Source: Climacteris rufus
Taxonomy: Eukaryota; Chordata; Aves; Passeriformes; Climacteridae
Assembly (NCBI GenBank): GCA_013398175.1
Contig: VZRZ01006167.1
Coordinates: forward strand, 3,821 to 67,820
DNA: 64,000 nucleotides
Reading direction: 5' to 3'
The notes below the pieces were generated by a model. That model worked only from the letters and a program-made list of their open reading frames with translations. It did no database searches and was not told the DNA's origin. The position numbers were made by a program, and so were the translations under genes. Below are positions 50,493-62,084 of this stretch, piece after piece. Each line of letters starts with the position of its first letter. Within the stretch, counting starts at the first letter, position 1.

Positions 50493-51539
50493 AGTCATTG
50501 GAGATGATTAAAGAAAACAGAGGTGATATTTTCTGGTCACTGAATGATCTGCTCATTGGCATGTGCAGGGAACACACAAAACAATGGATTTTCAAATTCT
50601 TTGCCTGCCCTCTGGTGGTGAAGGGGTGCTGATTCAGTGTATGCATGCATATCTATTTCTATATACACATAAGAATGTATATGTACACATATACATATGC
50701 ATTGACATCTATAGCAGAAAAAGGTTTCATCAGGTTTGTACCTTGCATTTGATGTTGCAGAAGTGAGCAGCAGTTAACAGTTAAATGTTGTTGACATTGG
50801 CTGTAGCTGGTCTTTTTAATGCTGAAGATTTTCCTGTGATTGGTTAAAATTTAGTTCAGATTAAATATTTCAGCATGAAAATAGTAAGAGTATAGTGAAA
50901 TATTTGTTCCAACTTGGAGAGGCCAAGGAGGTCTCCATGTGTCCCTTTCCTCTCTATAAATAAACTGCTGAAACTGGGTGAGCTGTATAAACTCAAGAGC
51001 AAAATGTTTTACCAGGAGCAGCTCATATGGCAAATACAGGGCAGCATAAAAATAACTGCCGCAGCATGAATGTGCCTTTCCTTACACAATGCCAGTATGG
51101 GAGAGCAGAGGGGCACAGAAGGTGCTTGGAAAGCTTGGAGGAGATAAATTCATTCACCTTTGTTAGGGTTTATTTTCAAGTCATTTCCCCTTGTAGCTGC
51201 AAAGAGTAGAGGGATTTGCCATGCAGCCCTTCACACCTCCTAGAAATGTCTCCAGCACCACAGTGTGACTGAGGATAAATGTCTTTAACACTGCAGCTCC
51301 CATGACATACATAAATATCAGAGGTATTGCCTAAACATGGTGTTCCAGCCTTTCCTCTTTGGATGACCTAAGACAGTGAGAAGGACAGCAAAGGTGATAT
51401 TCATATTGATGGGTTTTGTCTTTCACAAGGAAAGTGAACCAGAGTAACTTCTCATAAATACCGTAATTCGTCACTTAACAAATTTATTATTATCCTGATT
51501 ACATATTTACTTGGGATTTTGTTTTGAAGCCATGCACAG
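50493..51539. other. Noncoding stretch
   Basis: It contains an AT-rich, imperfect ATACATATG-type simple repeat near 50640-50702. Nothing else was recognised. Confidence 0.5.
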
Positions 51540-51760
51540 GAATCATCACACTGTGTCTCTGGACTTGTGTAGCCTTAGGCAACATGGAGATGGTGTCCAT
51601 AGTCCCAAGCTCCCCAGGGAGGTAGTCACAACCAAGCCTGCCAGAGTTGGAGAAGTGCTTGGACAACACTCTCAGGCACATGGTCCTGCACAGGGCCAGG
51701 AGATGGACTTGACGATCCATGTGGGTCCCTTCCAACTCAGGATATTCTGTGATTCTAATC
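51540..51760 (+). mobile_element. CR1 LINE 3' fragment
   Basis: The 3' end reads 'gcttggacaacactctcagg', 'acatggtcctgcacagggcc', 'gggtcccttccaactcagga' and 'tattctgtgattctaatc'. It is the same subfamily as the copy ending near 55112. The left boundary is uncertain. Confidence 0.82.
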
Positions 51761-53074
51761 TATCATTCCATATTGTCCAAACCCACCATTTACTGCCCAT
51801 TGTCCAGTGACTGGGGCAGTACTTGTTTGCCTTTCTGTGATGACTCCATCTGAACTGATCACCAGTTCTTGAGTGCTGGATTCACCTGTTAAATTGCTAC
51901 CACCAGTGGTCCCTAGCCCAACAAGCACCACCCTAGACAACCACAGGGCATGTCTGGGGCCATGAATATTCCCACCATGTAATTTGGGTGTTTGGGAGGG
52001 GAAGGCAGTTCATTAGCTGCCTCCAGTGCCAGGGAAGGGTATGAAGCAGATGACAGCAGGTGCAGGTATCTCCAATGCTTTCTGAGGAGCTTTTCCTCTT
52101 GCTTTTCCTTCATGCTTTTCCTCTTCTGAGTCCACAAAACAACATGCAAGGATGGTTCCTCTCATTGTTTAGGGCTTCCTGTCATTCCATATATGGGGAA
52201 TGATCTGCTAGAGACCTCTCAGGATGTGAAATCTACTGTCCCATCACAGCTGGAGGACTCCCTGTCTGGAGAGATTCTTCACTCATTTCCTTTCCATCTG
52301 CCCATTCTCTGATGGCTGGACACATGTGGACAACAGTGTCTGGATGTGTAACCAAGGCAGGTTCATCCTAACTAAATGAAGATCTTGTTGTCTTCTAACC
52401 TCACCTGGTCAGGACATTATTCTCATGTTTCCTGTCCCTCTCCATACAAAGACACCAGTGTGCACAGTCTGCACTCTTCATAATATCAGCCACAAGGACA
52501 AAACTACAGCAGCAGGAGTAAAGAGGAGAATGTTATCACACTGATCCCTCCCCTCCATAGTGTGAGAAACTGAACTTCTGGGGTTACCCTGCAGACTGGA
52601 CCTGAGGCTTGAACCCACAATGAGTAGGGGGTCATATTTACCTCCTGTCCTGGCTATGTTGCAGTCAACCACAGCAACCTCAATGACATCTCTCCATGAA
52701 TAAACTCTGGCACCTTATTGGATAACAGCCTGTGGTTATTAAGCCCTTCAGTGCTTTTTATGTGATGGTGTTCAGGGAGCCAGAGTTACAGATTTGGTGA
52801 GGCAATCACCTCCACAGGGAGTCCACATGAGTGGGTTAAACAAAAGCTTTATTTCCACACAGTATTCTTGGGACATGGTGCCAAGATTTCACAGACAGCT
52901 CAAAACAAGGATTGGCATGAAGTGCTGTGCTCCTCTGATGCTTCTTCTTGTAAACAGCCACAAGTCACAAAACACATGTTCAGAGCAGAGCCTGAACTTC
53001 CTTTAAAATCAGAAGTGTTTAGATTTACAGTTTTCTGTCTTGTTCTTTTAAAGCAATAATGTACCAAAGTGGAG
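51761..53074. other. Noncoding stretch, nothing recognised
   Basis: No gene or repeat could be supported. Confidence 0.5.
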
Positions 53075-53545
53075 TTCACATGCAAGGGAGTGTAGCTCTG
53101 TGGAGAAGGACCTCAAGGTCCTGGTGGACAGCAAGCTGTTCATGAGCCAACAGTGCCCTGGGGGCCAAGAAGGGCAATGGGATCCTGGGATGCACTGGGC
53201 GATGGGCAGTGGGCAATGGGCATGGCCAATGGGCAATCCCAGGGTGCATTAGGAAGAGAAAGCATTGCCATCAGGTTAGGGGAGGTGATCCTGTCCCTCT
53301 GCTAAATCCTGGTGAGGCACATCTGGAGTGCTGTGACCAGTTCTGGGCTCCTCAGGACAAGAGATTTGGAGCCCCTGGAGCAGGTCCAGTGGAGGCTGCA
53401 GAGATGATGAAGAGACTGGAGCATCTTTCTGATGAGGAAAGGCTGAGGGAGCTGGGGCTGTTCAGCCTCAAGAAGAGACACCTGAGAAGGAACCTCATCA
53501 ATGAGTATAAATATTTAAAAGCAGAGTGCCAAGATGATGGACCAG
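53075..53545 (+). mobile_element. CR1 LINE, left part, with ORF2 C-terminal remnant
   Basis: About 470 bp of CR1 including 'gagaaggacctcaaggtcct' and a decayed reverse-transcriptase C-terminus ('HLECCDQFWAPQ', 'EERLRELGLFSLKKRHLRRN'). A local expansion of GGGCAATGG-like units lies at 53194-53240. The copy is cut at 53545 by an LTR and resumes at 54077. Confidence 0.9.
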
Positions 53546-54076
53546 TGCCTTGGGTTATAGGAAAGTGTAACCAAAGGAATGTATTCTATCACCATCTCCA
53601 TCACCTTTTGATGAGTCGTTAATGATGGGTCGTGCACACAGTTGACCACCGTACCCCACACCCTACAAAGATTGCAAACTGGGTATTAGATAAGAGGCAA
53701 AACATCTTCTAAGAAGAAGCAGATACTCTGTCCACTAACGAGCTGTCAAATAACATTGTCCCATTGTGATCTGCTCCGCCCCAAAAAGAAGGAACTGAAC
53801 ATCCTACCCGCATAAAAGGAGTGGAGAAAACAGCACAAGACACCCATCTCCACTGGTCTCCAGAGGAGAGAAGCTCCATAACCACCAGACCCCCAAGAGA
53901 CAGACGGGATTTCTTCCTCAGGTTGTACTGTGACCTTGTTAGTTTAGTCTGGTGTTTCTCTGTATTACTGCTTTTATTTTAATTTCTCCTATTAAATTGT
54001 AGTTCTGACTTGGAATCTCTTGCAATATTTTTCTGTGGGGTTAATTCCTCCGCTGGTTTGTTTCCAAACCAGTACA
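53546..54076 (+). mobile_element. Solo LTR, 531 bp, with 5-bp target-site duplication, inserted in a CR1
   Basis: The element begins TGCCTTGG and ends AGTACA, flanked by ACCAG at 53541-53545 and 54077-54081. Removing it and one ACCAG restores a continuous CR1 reading ('gatgatggaccag' + 'gctctgctcgatgg'), which proves the boundaries. A TATA-like CATAAAAGG lies at 53811-53819 and ATTAAA at 53991-53996. A 5-bp duplication fits ERVL- or gamma-type integration. No internal retroviral sequence remains. Confidence 0.88.
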
Positions 54077-54362
54077 ACCAGGCTCTGCTCGATGGTGCCC
54101 AGCAATAAGACCATAGGCAGAAACTGATGCCCAGAAAGTTCCACCTGGATATGAGGAAGGACTTTTTTTCCTGTGCAGTGACAAAGCACTAGAACAGATC
54201 ACCCAGAGAGGGTGTGGAGTCTCCCTTACTCGAGATAGTCCAGAAGTGTCTGGACACAATCCTGTGCCATGTGCTCTGGGACAACCCTGCTTGAGAAGAA
54301 AAGCTGGACCAGATGACCCATTGTGGTCCCTTCCAACCTGACCCAGTCAGTGATTCTGTGTA
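54077..54362 (+). mobile_element. CR1 LINE, right part (3' end)
   Basis: This continues the copy at 53075-53545: 'cccagaaagttccacctgga', 'cacccagagagggtgtggag', 'ggtcccttccaacctgaccc', ending 'gtgattctgtgt'. Confidence 0.92.
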
Positions 54363-54364
54363 TA

Positions 54365-55112
54365 AGCAAATTCTGCAGCTGGGACAAGGCAACCCTCCCT
54401 GGCTGTGTACATGGACTGGTGAACAAGAGGCTGGAGAGCAGCTGTAGAAAGGGACCTGGGGGGTCCTGGTCCATGACCAGTTGGATCTGAGTCAGAAGTG
54501 CACTGGCAGCCAGGAGGGCCACCCATGTCCTTGAGGACATCAGGCCCAGCATCACCAACCAGGGAGGGAGGGGATTGTCCTGCTCTGCTCTGCACTGGGG
54601 CAGCCTCACCTCGAGTCCTAGGGGCAGTTTTGGGCACCATGAAATATAAAAAATATTAAATCATTGGAGAGTGTCTGAAGGAGGGTAACAAGAATGGTGA
54701 AAGGTCTTTAGGCTCTGTATGAGGAGTGGCTGAGGTCTCTTGGTCTGTTCAGCCTATAGAAGACTGAGGGGAGACCTCATTACAATCTTCAACATCCTGA
54801 TGAAAGGCAGTGGAGGGCAGGTGCCGATCCCCTCCCTCTTGTGACCAGTGACAGGACTCAAGGGAATAGCATTAAGCTGAGTCACAGGAGGTTTAGGTTG
54901 GATATCAGGAAAAAGATTTTCACTCAGGATGGTCAGGCACTGAACAGTTTCTCCAGGGAATGGTCACAGCCCCAAGGTTGCCAGAGTTCAAGGAGCATTT
55001 GGACAATGCTCTCAGGTACATGGTGGGATTTTTGGGGTGTCCTGCACAGGGCCAGGAGCTGGACTTGAGTGGGTCCATTCCAATTCAGGATATTCCATGA
55101 TTCTACAATTTA
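54365..55112 (+). mobile_element. CR1 LINE, second copy in tandem
   Basis: A further CR1, about 750 bp in the same orientation: 'gaaagggacctggggggtcc', 'tggtctgttcagcctataga', 'gactgaggggagacctcatt', and the tail 'attccatgattctacaat'. It begins directly at the 3' end of the preceding copy. Confidence 0.92.
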
Positions 55113-57577
55113 CAGCACCAGACTCATAGTCCATGGTTTAAGTCCTCTGGTACTACAGGAGAAGAAATATTCAATAAGTCATGGTTATTAAAGTAATTTC
55201 AGTACATCTGTCATCAGATATTATTCTGTAATATTCAGACATTGGTCTGGGTGAGTGAAAGCCTCAAGGCTGGAGCTTCAGCCACGCAGAAGCAGTTTGC
55301 TGCCTTCTCTTCCTTTCCACAGTTTTCTGACTAGAGTTGAGAAAATTTAGTTGCTTTCCTGCAGGATTTCAATATTTTGAAATGTTATTTCAATTTCAGC
55401 TTTTGAACAAAAAAAAATTAATAAAGGAGGAAATCAGATGTGGAGGTTGGATCTACGAAAACTGTTTCCAGCGTTGCTTTGGAATCAGTGACTGTGATAG
55501 TCCAAAAGACAGGCAGCTGAGATGTCTGCTAAATAAACTTCAAAAACCAGACCATTATCCATTGAAAACTACAGAACATCTGCAGCTTGCTAAATCTGAA
55601 CAATAGCCAAAAAAGCTTCAACACAATAAATATTCAAGACCAACTGGAATTTCAAGCACTGTATTGTGGCTTTCATTTGGGCATCAGGCTATGTGGATAT
55701 ATTTCAGCATTGGTCCTTGACCCTGTATCAGTTTTGACTGAATGAACTCATGGAAGCTCCTGCTTCTCCCCATGGACCATTCAAGGCACCTGCCATGACC
55801 AGCTCAAATCAGTTCACACATCCAATTTGACCACGTTGAGCACTCTTGCCAGGCTTTGCAGCCCCTCACTTGTCATGGGACCTGCCTAATCACTGGACTG
55901 ACCCCAGTCCTCAGCCTCTTCCTGGGAAACAAGAGGTCTAAGGATGAGGAGAGGAAGTGTGCCTGGCTGGTGCTATGGGCTGCAGTGGGGAAGTATACCC
56001 TATTTTGGCTCTGCTGAGGGTGCAACAGTAGATTTTCATGTTGCAGTTGTACTTCCTCAGCCTTGAAAAATTACCCCTTCCAAGAAGCCATCTGAAAGCT
56101 TGTGTGCATGGAGCTGGTTCATACACCAATTACAGCAATGCAGCAATTGCTGTACACACACCTCTAGGATCTCTTTTCTGTCTGGGTTTTAGCAATAGCT
56201 CTGTTGTGGCTCTGGATTTTCATCTGACAGGGACACACAGATGTGCCGTAAGCCAAAAACCATCTGAGTTCATCTTCTGTGGCACAAATGGTCTCAAACA
56301 CAGAAGCATCCAGTGAAAAGTTGTTTCCCAGGGAAGCTCTGACAAGTATAGTCAGCCTTGTGGCAACATCAAGAGGACACTGGAGGCATCAAGGTGGAAA
56401 GAAAGGGCCTCCTTTTTCACCTTAGTTTTTTTTTTTTTTTTTGGTTNNNNNNNNNNNNNNNNNNNNNNNNNNNNNNNNNNNNNNNNNNNNNNNNNNNNNN
56501 NNNNNNNNNNNNNNAGTTTGTCTGGGCTAAGGCAAGTCCTGGGATGTGGCACCAGTCTGAAGCTGTTCTCATACTGCCCATCAGAGGAGACCCTCAGTGC
56601 TGCAGCAAGGACCAGGCTCAGAAGCAAGTTAGCTCTGGCCCTTGGCTTGAATCACAACCTTCAATCACATATGTGCTGGTTAGGGTATTTCCACAAGCCT
56701 GAGAGGTTCCGCTGTTGTTCCCAGGTGCTGAGGAGGGGCCATTTTTGCATGCAGCTGGGACTCTTCTAAGTGTTAACACTTAGAACACAGTGACTAGTCA
56801 GCAATGTATTATCTCACCGTTTGTTGTAGGTCTGACTCCATCCCACCATGCAGGACATGAAGACTAATGCCATGAGATGGGAGTTGCTCCCAGGCCAGGA
56901 TCACCTGTGCAAAGGGGATGCTCAGGTGTTTGTTACTCTCTGGGAGACCAGTCTTTTTACCATGAACCTCTGCAAGAGTGCAGAAGCCTTCTCAAGTCCT
57001 TCCCTACTACTCTATAGTCGGGCATCAGATCATTCCCCACTCCTAATCATTAACAGATCCTGCTGAAATCACTGCTGAGCAAACAATAGAAAGATTTTTC
57101 AGAATTAGAGCTGCCCAGGTATAGATTTGCCCAGTTTTGCTTTTGGTCATTGCAGACTCCTCTGTAGCCCAGGACACCCCCAGCACCCCCTACACACACA
57201 CACACTCTCTCTCTCTGTGCCCATCCCCACTCCGTGTCTGTGCATTCCACACCCAGAGTGCTTGCAGCCCCATAAAGCCCAACTCCATAACTAATGTTAT
57301 GGATGCATTAGAGCCAGGCCACCTCACTCTGGAGGGAAAACACATTCCAGAAATCCAGGAGAGTGGTTCATCCTCCCCTGAACCACTCCTGCAGCCTGAC
57401 AGTCACCTAGCAGGACTGGACTTTGATGAACATATAAAGCTGGCAAAATTTGTCTATGCCTCCTGGAGATACAGCCTGGTCTCTCATCTCCAGCTGCTCA
57501 TTCCCAGCCCTTCACAACCCCATGCTGCACAGAAGTTTGGGTAGCCCTGCTGATACATGGATAGAACTCCACAACTC
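55113..57577. other. Noncoding stretch with a gap
   Basis: It contains the N gap at 56447-56514 and a CA/CT microsatellite (about 57193-57218). Open frames are short and unrecognised. No supportable gene. Confidence 0.5.
56447..56514. other. Assembly gap (68 N)
   Basis: An N run immediately after a poly-T stretch (about 56425-56442). Confidence 0.99.
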
Positions 57578-57998
57578 TGTAAGTTGTAAAGTAGATATGT
57601 TTTATTCCAAGTGCTGGGACGCGTGGGGGTAACCCTCCAAAGCACGTGCGCCGTTCGCTGTACTCAGCTAGCTATATATCAGGTTACAGGTTACATATTC
57701 AACAGGTTACACAATATGCCTATACATATTCATAACCTATCCCCGCTTCATATTATAATGAGTTCGAAAGTAATTTGCGTTAATCTGCACATGCCCACTG
57801 CCTCCTGATGGTCATGGGCAAGGGTCTTCAGATGAAGAAAGAAGTCTTCCTCTGGGGTGAACTTTTTACCTTGCTTCTTTGCGCAAGCTCCCTGAGTCTC
57901 TGGCTTGAGTCCGAGTCTCAAGGCTGGTTTGGGCTGGTTTCAGGGTCCGAAAGCAGGACCTTTGGTCATGGTTGCTTCCCTTTACCAATGGTCCTGCA
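57578..57998 (-). mobile_element. ERVK-like LTR, minus strand, with possible adjacent polypurine tract
   Basis: On the minus strand the 3' end reads 'GGAATAAAACATATC' (polyadenylation signal) and terminates in ACTTACA at 57578, after the CpG-bearing 'ACCCCCACGCGTCCC' segment. A purine-rich 'AGAAAAGGAGGA' at about 58010-57999 directly precedes TGCAGGACC, which is where a polypurine tract would sit before a 3' LTR. No matching target-site duplication was found, so boundaries are provisional. Confidence 0.55.
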
Positions 57999-59005
57999 TC
58001 CTCCTTTTCTGCTTGGCAAGTAAGGTAAGTATTGATCAAGCCATATACATTGTTTTAACAACTAATTCTCACTAAGCATCCCTTTAACCTATTCCTTCCC
58101 TGTATCACTGCCCTAGCCTCATTTCAGGGAACCAACGGCCTGGAAAGCACGGCCCACAGCAAAGATCTGTTAGAGAGCCCACAGAGCACTTGTGTGAATG
58201 GAAGCTTCTGCCCAGGAGACAGAGGATGTTTGAGAAGTGGGGCACTGTGTGGGAAGGGGAGAACATGGCTTGTTTCCTGGTGGCCTCCCCCAAGCGTGGC
58301 TGATGCTGGGACAGAGGTCCCCTTTGAAGACCCAGGGCAGCCAAAAGCATTGAACACCTCACAGCATCACTTCTTTCCATCAGGCCTGAGAAAAGAGGAC
58401 ATAAGTGTGTTTGTTGTGACTTAACTGCTATTAGCATTTATAAACCATTTAATAATTCACCCTGATTTGGTCCAATATCACCCTGATGACAGGTTGATAA
58501 ACCCTCTTCTTTTTCTTGCTGGGTTTGTTCCTCTTCCTCTTCTCTCCAGCATACTCACAATCTCTCCCAGACACCCTATACTGAACACATCACATGCATC
58601 TACATTCTCCTTTATCCTACCTCTGCTGTTCTGGCCTGTTTTCTCATCTCCCCTTTCATAAACTATCTGGTCACATCTGGCTTTTTATGAAGATTAAAGC
58701 TAAAGAAAGAAATTACCAAACTCCTCTGCATTCCCTGCATTCTCCTATGTCTGTTCTTTCCTGCTGTGCAGTGAATGAAGCTCTTCTTCATCTCTCTCCC
58801 TTCACTCTGCCTGTGGTGCCCCTGCACTCAGCAGCCTCTGCCTTCCCATCAACATCCTGCTCCCTCGTGTCATCCCTTCAAGTTCAGCCTTGCTCGTGTT
58901 CTCTTCTATCTGATCCTCTAGTGGTTGAGAACTTGTGCAGCCTCTCCACTCCTCTCCTGGCGGATCCCACATTTCTCTGTGCTGCCAGCATTTCCCATTT
59001 TCCTG
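57999..59005. other. Noncoding stretch, partly perhaps retroviral internal remnant
   Basis: If the LTR at 57578-57998 is a 3' LTR, the sequence just right of it would be decayed internal sequence, but no retroviral protein could be read. The C/T-rich part at 58500-59005 gives a 155-codon plus-strand frame of low complexity that I do not call a gene. Confidence 0.4.
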
Positions 59006-59011
59006 TTCCCA

Positions 59012-59570
59012 TGAACTCTATCAGCTGGGATAGAGTTCCTTTTCTTCCCAGTACCTGGTAACATGCCAGGGTTTGGATTTACTATGAGAATAATGTTGGG
59101 AACACACTGACATTTTTGCTTAGTAGTGCTTACTCTAAATCAAGGACTTTTTCATGTCCTGTGCTGTGCCAGTGAGGAGCTGCACAGGGAGCTGGGAGGG
59201 AGCGTGGCCAGGACAGCTGACCCAAACTGGCCAGAGGGATATTCCACACCACAGAACATCATGTCCAGTATATATACTGGGGTGAGCTGGCCAGGAGGGG
59301 TCGATCACTGCTCAGGGCCAGGCTGGGCATTCGCCAGCCGGTGGTGAGTAATTGTCTTGTGTATCACTTGTCTGTCTGGGGTTCTCATTATTATTGTTGT
59401 TGTTACTATCACTATTATAATTATTATTACCATTATATTTTACTTTGTTTCAATTGTTAAACTCTTGTTATGTCAACCCACAAAATTTTATCTTTTTCTG
59501 ATTCATCACCCCATCCAACCAAGGAGGGAGGGGGAGAGAGCGTCTTTTGAATCCTCATGTTCCAGCTGCA
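59012..59570 (+). mobile_element. Solo LTR, 559 bp, with 6-bp flanking direct repeat
   Basis: 'tcagctgggatagagttcc', 'gtagtgcttactctaaatca', 'ggacagctgacccaaactgg', 'ccagagggatattccacacc' and the TATATATACTGGGG box (about 59268-59281) identify a widespread avian LTR family. TG at 59012 and CA at 59570 are flanked by TTCCCA at 59006-59011 and 59571-59576. An ATT-rich expansion (about 59387-59440) lies in the downstream half. Confidence 0.78.
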
Positions 59571-59576
59571 TTCCCA

Positions 59577-59919
59577 CTGAAATTTGCAGTGGTACATCTT
59601 CCCTGGAAAACCCTTGCTTGAATCTGAAAATGAGAGCTCTGTTTTAAATGTGGCATCTCTCTGTTTTCCACCAAAACAAGCCTCCAACCACACACTGTTT
59701 CTGTTGGCAAGGTGCAGAGGATCGGGAAAGCCATGTGCCTCCAGCTTCTCACCACACATCCAGAACAATGAAGTGGTGACGCCATTCCCAAGCTCTGGGA
59801 AAAACAGCAGAGGGTTTGAACAGTGAGATGGGCAACCGGGGCACACACCCAAGCTGGGGAGCACCTTGGGGAAGGAACCAGCATTGGCTTTCATGGCTGT
59901 CATTGCACAGCCCATCTTG
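59577..59919. other. Noncoding stretch, nothing recognised
   Basis: No gene or repeat could be supported between the LTR and the C-rich array. Confidence 0.45.
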
Positions 59920-60125
59920 ATCCCCAGGTCCCTCACTGCCCTCGTCCTCTTTGACCCCCAGGTACCCCGCAGCTTTCCACCACCCTCACTCCCGGACCTC
60001 TAGGTCCCCAGCAGATCTCTGCCACCTTCAACCCCTTTGTCCCCTGAACACCCTCAACCTCCTGGTCTCCAGTCGCCCTCCATCGCCTTTGACCTTGGGG
60101 TCCCCAGCTGCCCTCCATCCCCTTG
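59920..60125 (-). repeat. Degenerate minisatellite, inverted block
   Basis: C-rich units of the form 'caggtccccagctgccctcc' with 'caccctcaacc' repeat with variation about every 30-36 bp. The reverse complement matches the G-rich units at 62160-63110, so this is the same family on the opposite strand. Confidence 0.75.
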
Positions 60126-60739
60126 ATGGGGGTGGGTGTTTTAGGGTAAAACCAGCCCGATTTGGGGTCACTCACCTGCGCTGGAGTTCCAGAACCCCTG
60201 TAGCCTCTGTCCACGTGTGGGGGTTGCAAAGCATTGCAGGTATCAACCCCTGTTTTGGGGTGATGGAGGTGAGGAGTCACTGGAAGGGAGGGAGAAACCT
60301 GGGGAGAACCCCCATGAGGGAAAGAGGATAGGGAAGAGGTGGGGAGGAGGTCTAAGGTGGGGAGAATCCATTAAAAATTTGGGGAGCCCTCACCCATCTT
60401 TGTGGGGGAGGTGATGCAGACAGGGCAGGGGAGCTGCTGTGGCTGCCCCTGTGCCAGCTTGGGGAGATTTGGAGGGCCAGTTTGGGGTACAGACTGGGAA
60501 GGGGGAATTTGAGGGTCACCTGAGCACAGTGCAGATCCGCACTTCCAGTGAAGTGAATCCATCTCCCTGGGAAGGGGGTGGTGGGGGCTGAGGACCCCCC
60601 AACACAGCAGCTGAGAGGGGTGGTCTAGACAGGGGTCATCTCACTCTGCAGGGCACAGGGAGCAGAGCCAGAGATACGTGTGGAGCTTCATCCCTTCATC
60701 ATCCTTATCCGCCTCACCTGGGCATTTTGAGGAGAAAAG

Positions 60740-61380
60740 GGCTTTCTTTAAATTGAGGGGAAAACCCTTACTATTTTTTTCTGTGTTTCAGTTGAGGGGG
60801 ACCCCCCTTTATTTCTGATTTTAAGGGTTCAAGCAAGAGGAAAAGCTATTTTTTTTTCCTGATGTTAAAGGTTTCAATTGTCAGGAAATCACAATTTTCT
60901 GTAATTATACAGTTTGTATTGAAGGGGAAAGCCTTTTAGGGGTTTAAAGTTTTCATCATTATAAAGCTTAAATTAAGGGAGAATTCCCATTTTCTAAGGA
61001 TTTAAATTGAGAGGAATCTCTTTATGTGCCACTTTAGAAGTTACATCGAGGAGAACCCTCCATTTTAAGGGATCTTCTTCAGACATCAATCTTTCCAGTC
61101 TCTCACACCTTCATAAGGGAAAAAGATGTCAAAAAGCCCCAAAAATTGTGGGTTTTGAGGGAAAAATGGTGGTGGGAGGGGGAAAATTTTGGGGGAACTC
61201 AGTTGAGGGGGGAATTCCATTTTCCCTTGTTTTAGGAGTTTAAATGGAGGCAGGATACTGTATTTTCACCATTTTAAGGGTTTAAATTGAGGGAAATCCC
61301 CCTTTTCCATCATCTGAGAGATTTAAATTGAGGGAAAACCCTCTTTTTCTTTTATTTTATGTATTTAAATTAAGGCAGCA
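60740..61380 (+). repeat. Degenerate tandem array of a 'TTTAAATTGAGGGGAAAACCC' type unit
   Basis: About ten diverged copies, spaced about 50-65 bp, each with a TTTAA(GGG) step, an AATTGAGGG core, an A-run, then CCCTTTT. Clearest copies are near 60747, 60998, 61278 and 61320. The sequence is noncoding. Confidence 0.75.
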
Positions 61381-62080
61381 TGGTGGTGAGGGTGAATGGG
61401 GTTTTAAATGGTGGGAAATGTGAGCCTCTGTAACCCAGAGGGGTGTCTCACCCAAATCCAGGGGGTTCCTATGGCGCTGTGGAGGCTGCCAAGCCCAACT
61501 TCCTGCTGACAGGTGAGCTGGGAGTCCCCCAAAAGTGGGCGGAGGTGGCTGAGGTGACCTGGGGGAATGTGGGTGATAGGAGGGGGTGGAGGATGTCAGG
61601 GGAGGTCTTGGGTGGTACAAAGAGGTTTTGAGAGGACACTGAGTGGTTTTGGGGGGGTCTTCAAGAGTGTGAGGTGTTGGGAGGGGCAGGGGGACTTGGA
61701 AGGGATGTGGGGTCTTGGGGTGGACTTGGAGGTGCACTGAGGGTTTTGGGGGACAGGTGTGGCCAGTGAGGATGATGATGGGACAGACCCTGTTATGGGA
61801 CAAGGCTTTAGCTTTTGGGGGTGGGGGCCTGCCTGGGCACACCTACTGGAGGGAAAGGGCTGATCCAAGGGGGCTCTCTCCAGGACTGTTGATGAGATCA
61901 TCTTGCTGGGGTTTGGGGGAGCACTTTGCACCTGGATATGGAGATTGTGCATATTTCAAGGGAGATGCTGAGGGATGAGCCATGTGCCAAAGGGGAGTGT
62001 AGGGGAGGGGAGCAGTGCACCGGAGCAGGTGAGTCAATGTGTGGGGTAGCAGGAAAGAAGCAGCTGATCCCACACTGCCC
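61381..62080. other. G-rich stretch with two exon-like segments (weak)
   Basis: Plus-strand 61462-61512 is bounded by AG and GTGAGC and reads 'GSYGAVEAAKPNFLLT'. A second segment ends at 62028 before GTGAGT and reads '..MEIVHISREMLRDEP..'. Polypyrimidine tracts are poor, no family is recognised, and the two are not shown to belong together. Confidence 0.2.
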
Positions 62081-62084
62081 TTCA

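Noticed and set aside
56352..56702. Frames crossing the 56447-56514 gap on both strands
   Set aside because: They contain about 24 unknown residues and a poly-T derived run; nothing recognisable on either side.
58594..59061. 155-codon plus frame rich in Ser, Leu and Pro
   Set aside because: It comes from a C/T-rich low-complexity stretch and runs into the LTR at 59012; not a credible protein.
59012..59570. Possibility that the CA end and TTCCCA repeat are chance
   Set aside because: TG start, CA end and a six-base match coincide with the expected 5' boundary of the family, so the solo-LTR reading was kept, with hedged class assignment.
61357..61842. 161-codon minus frame rich in Pro and His
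   Set aside because: It is the reverse reading of G-rich, repeat-like DNA; the Pro richness is explained by base composition.
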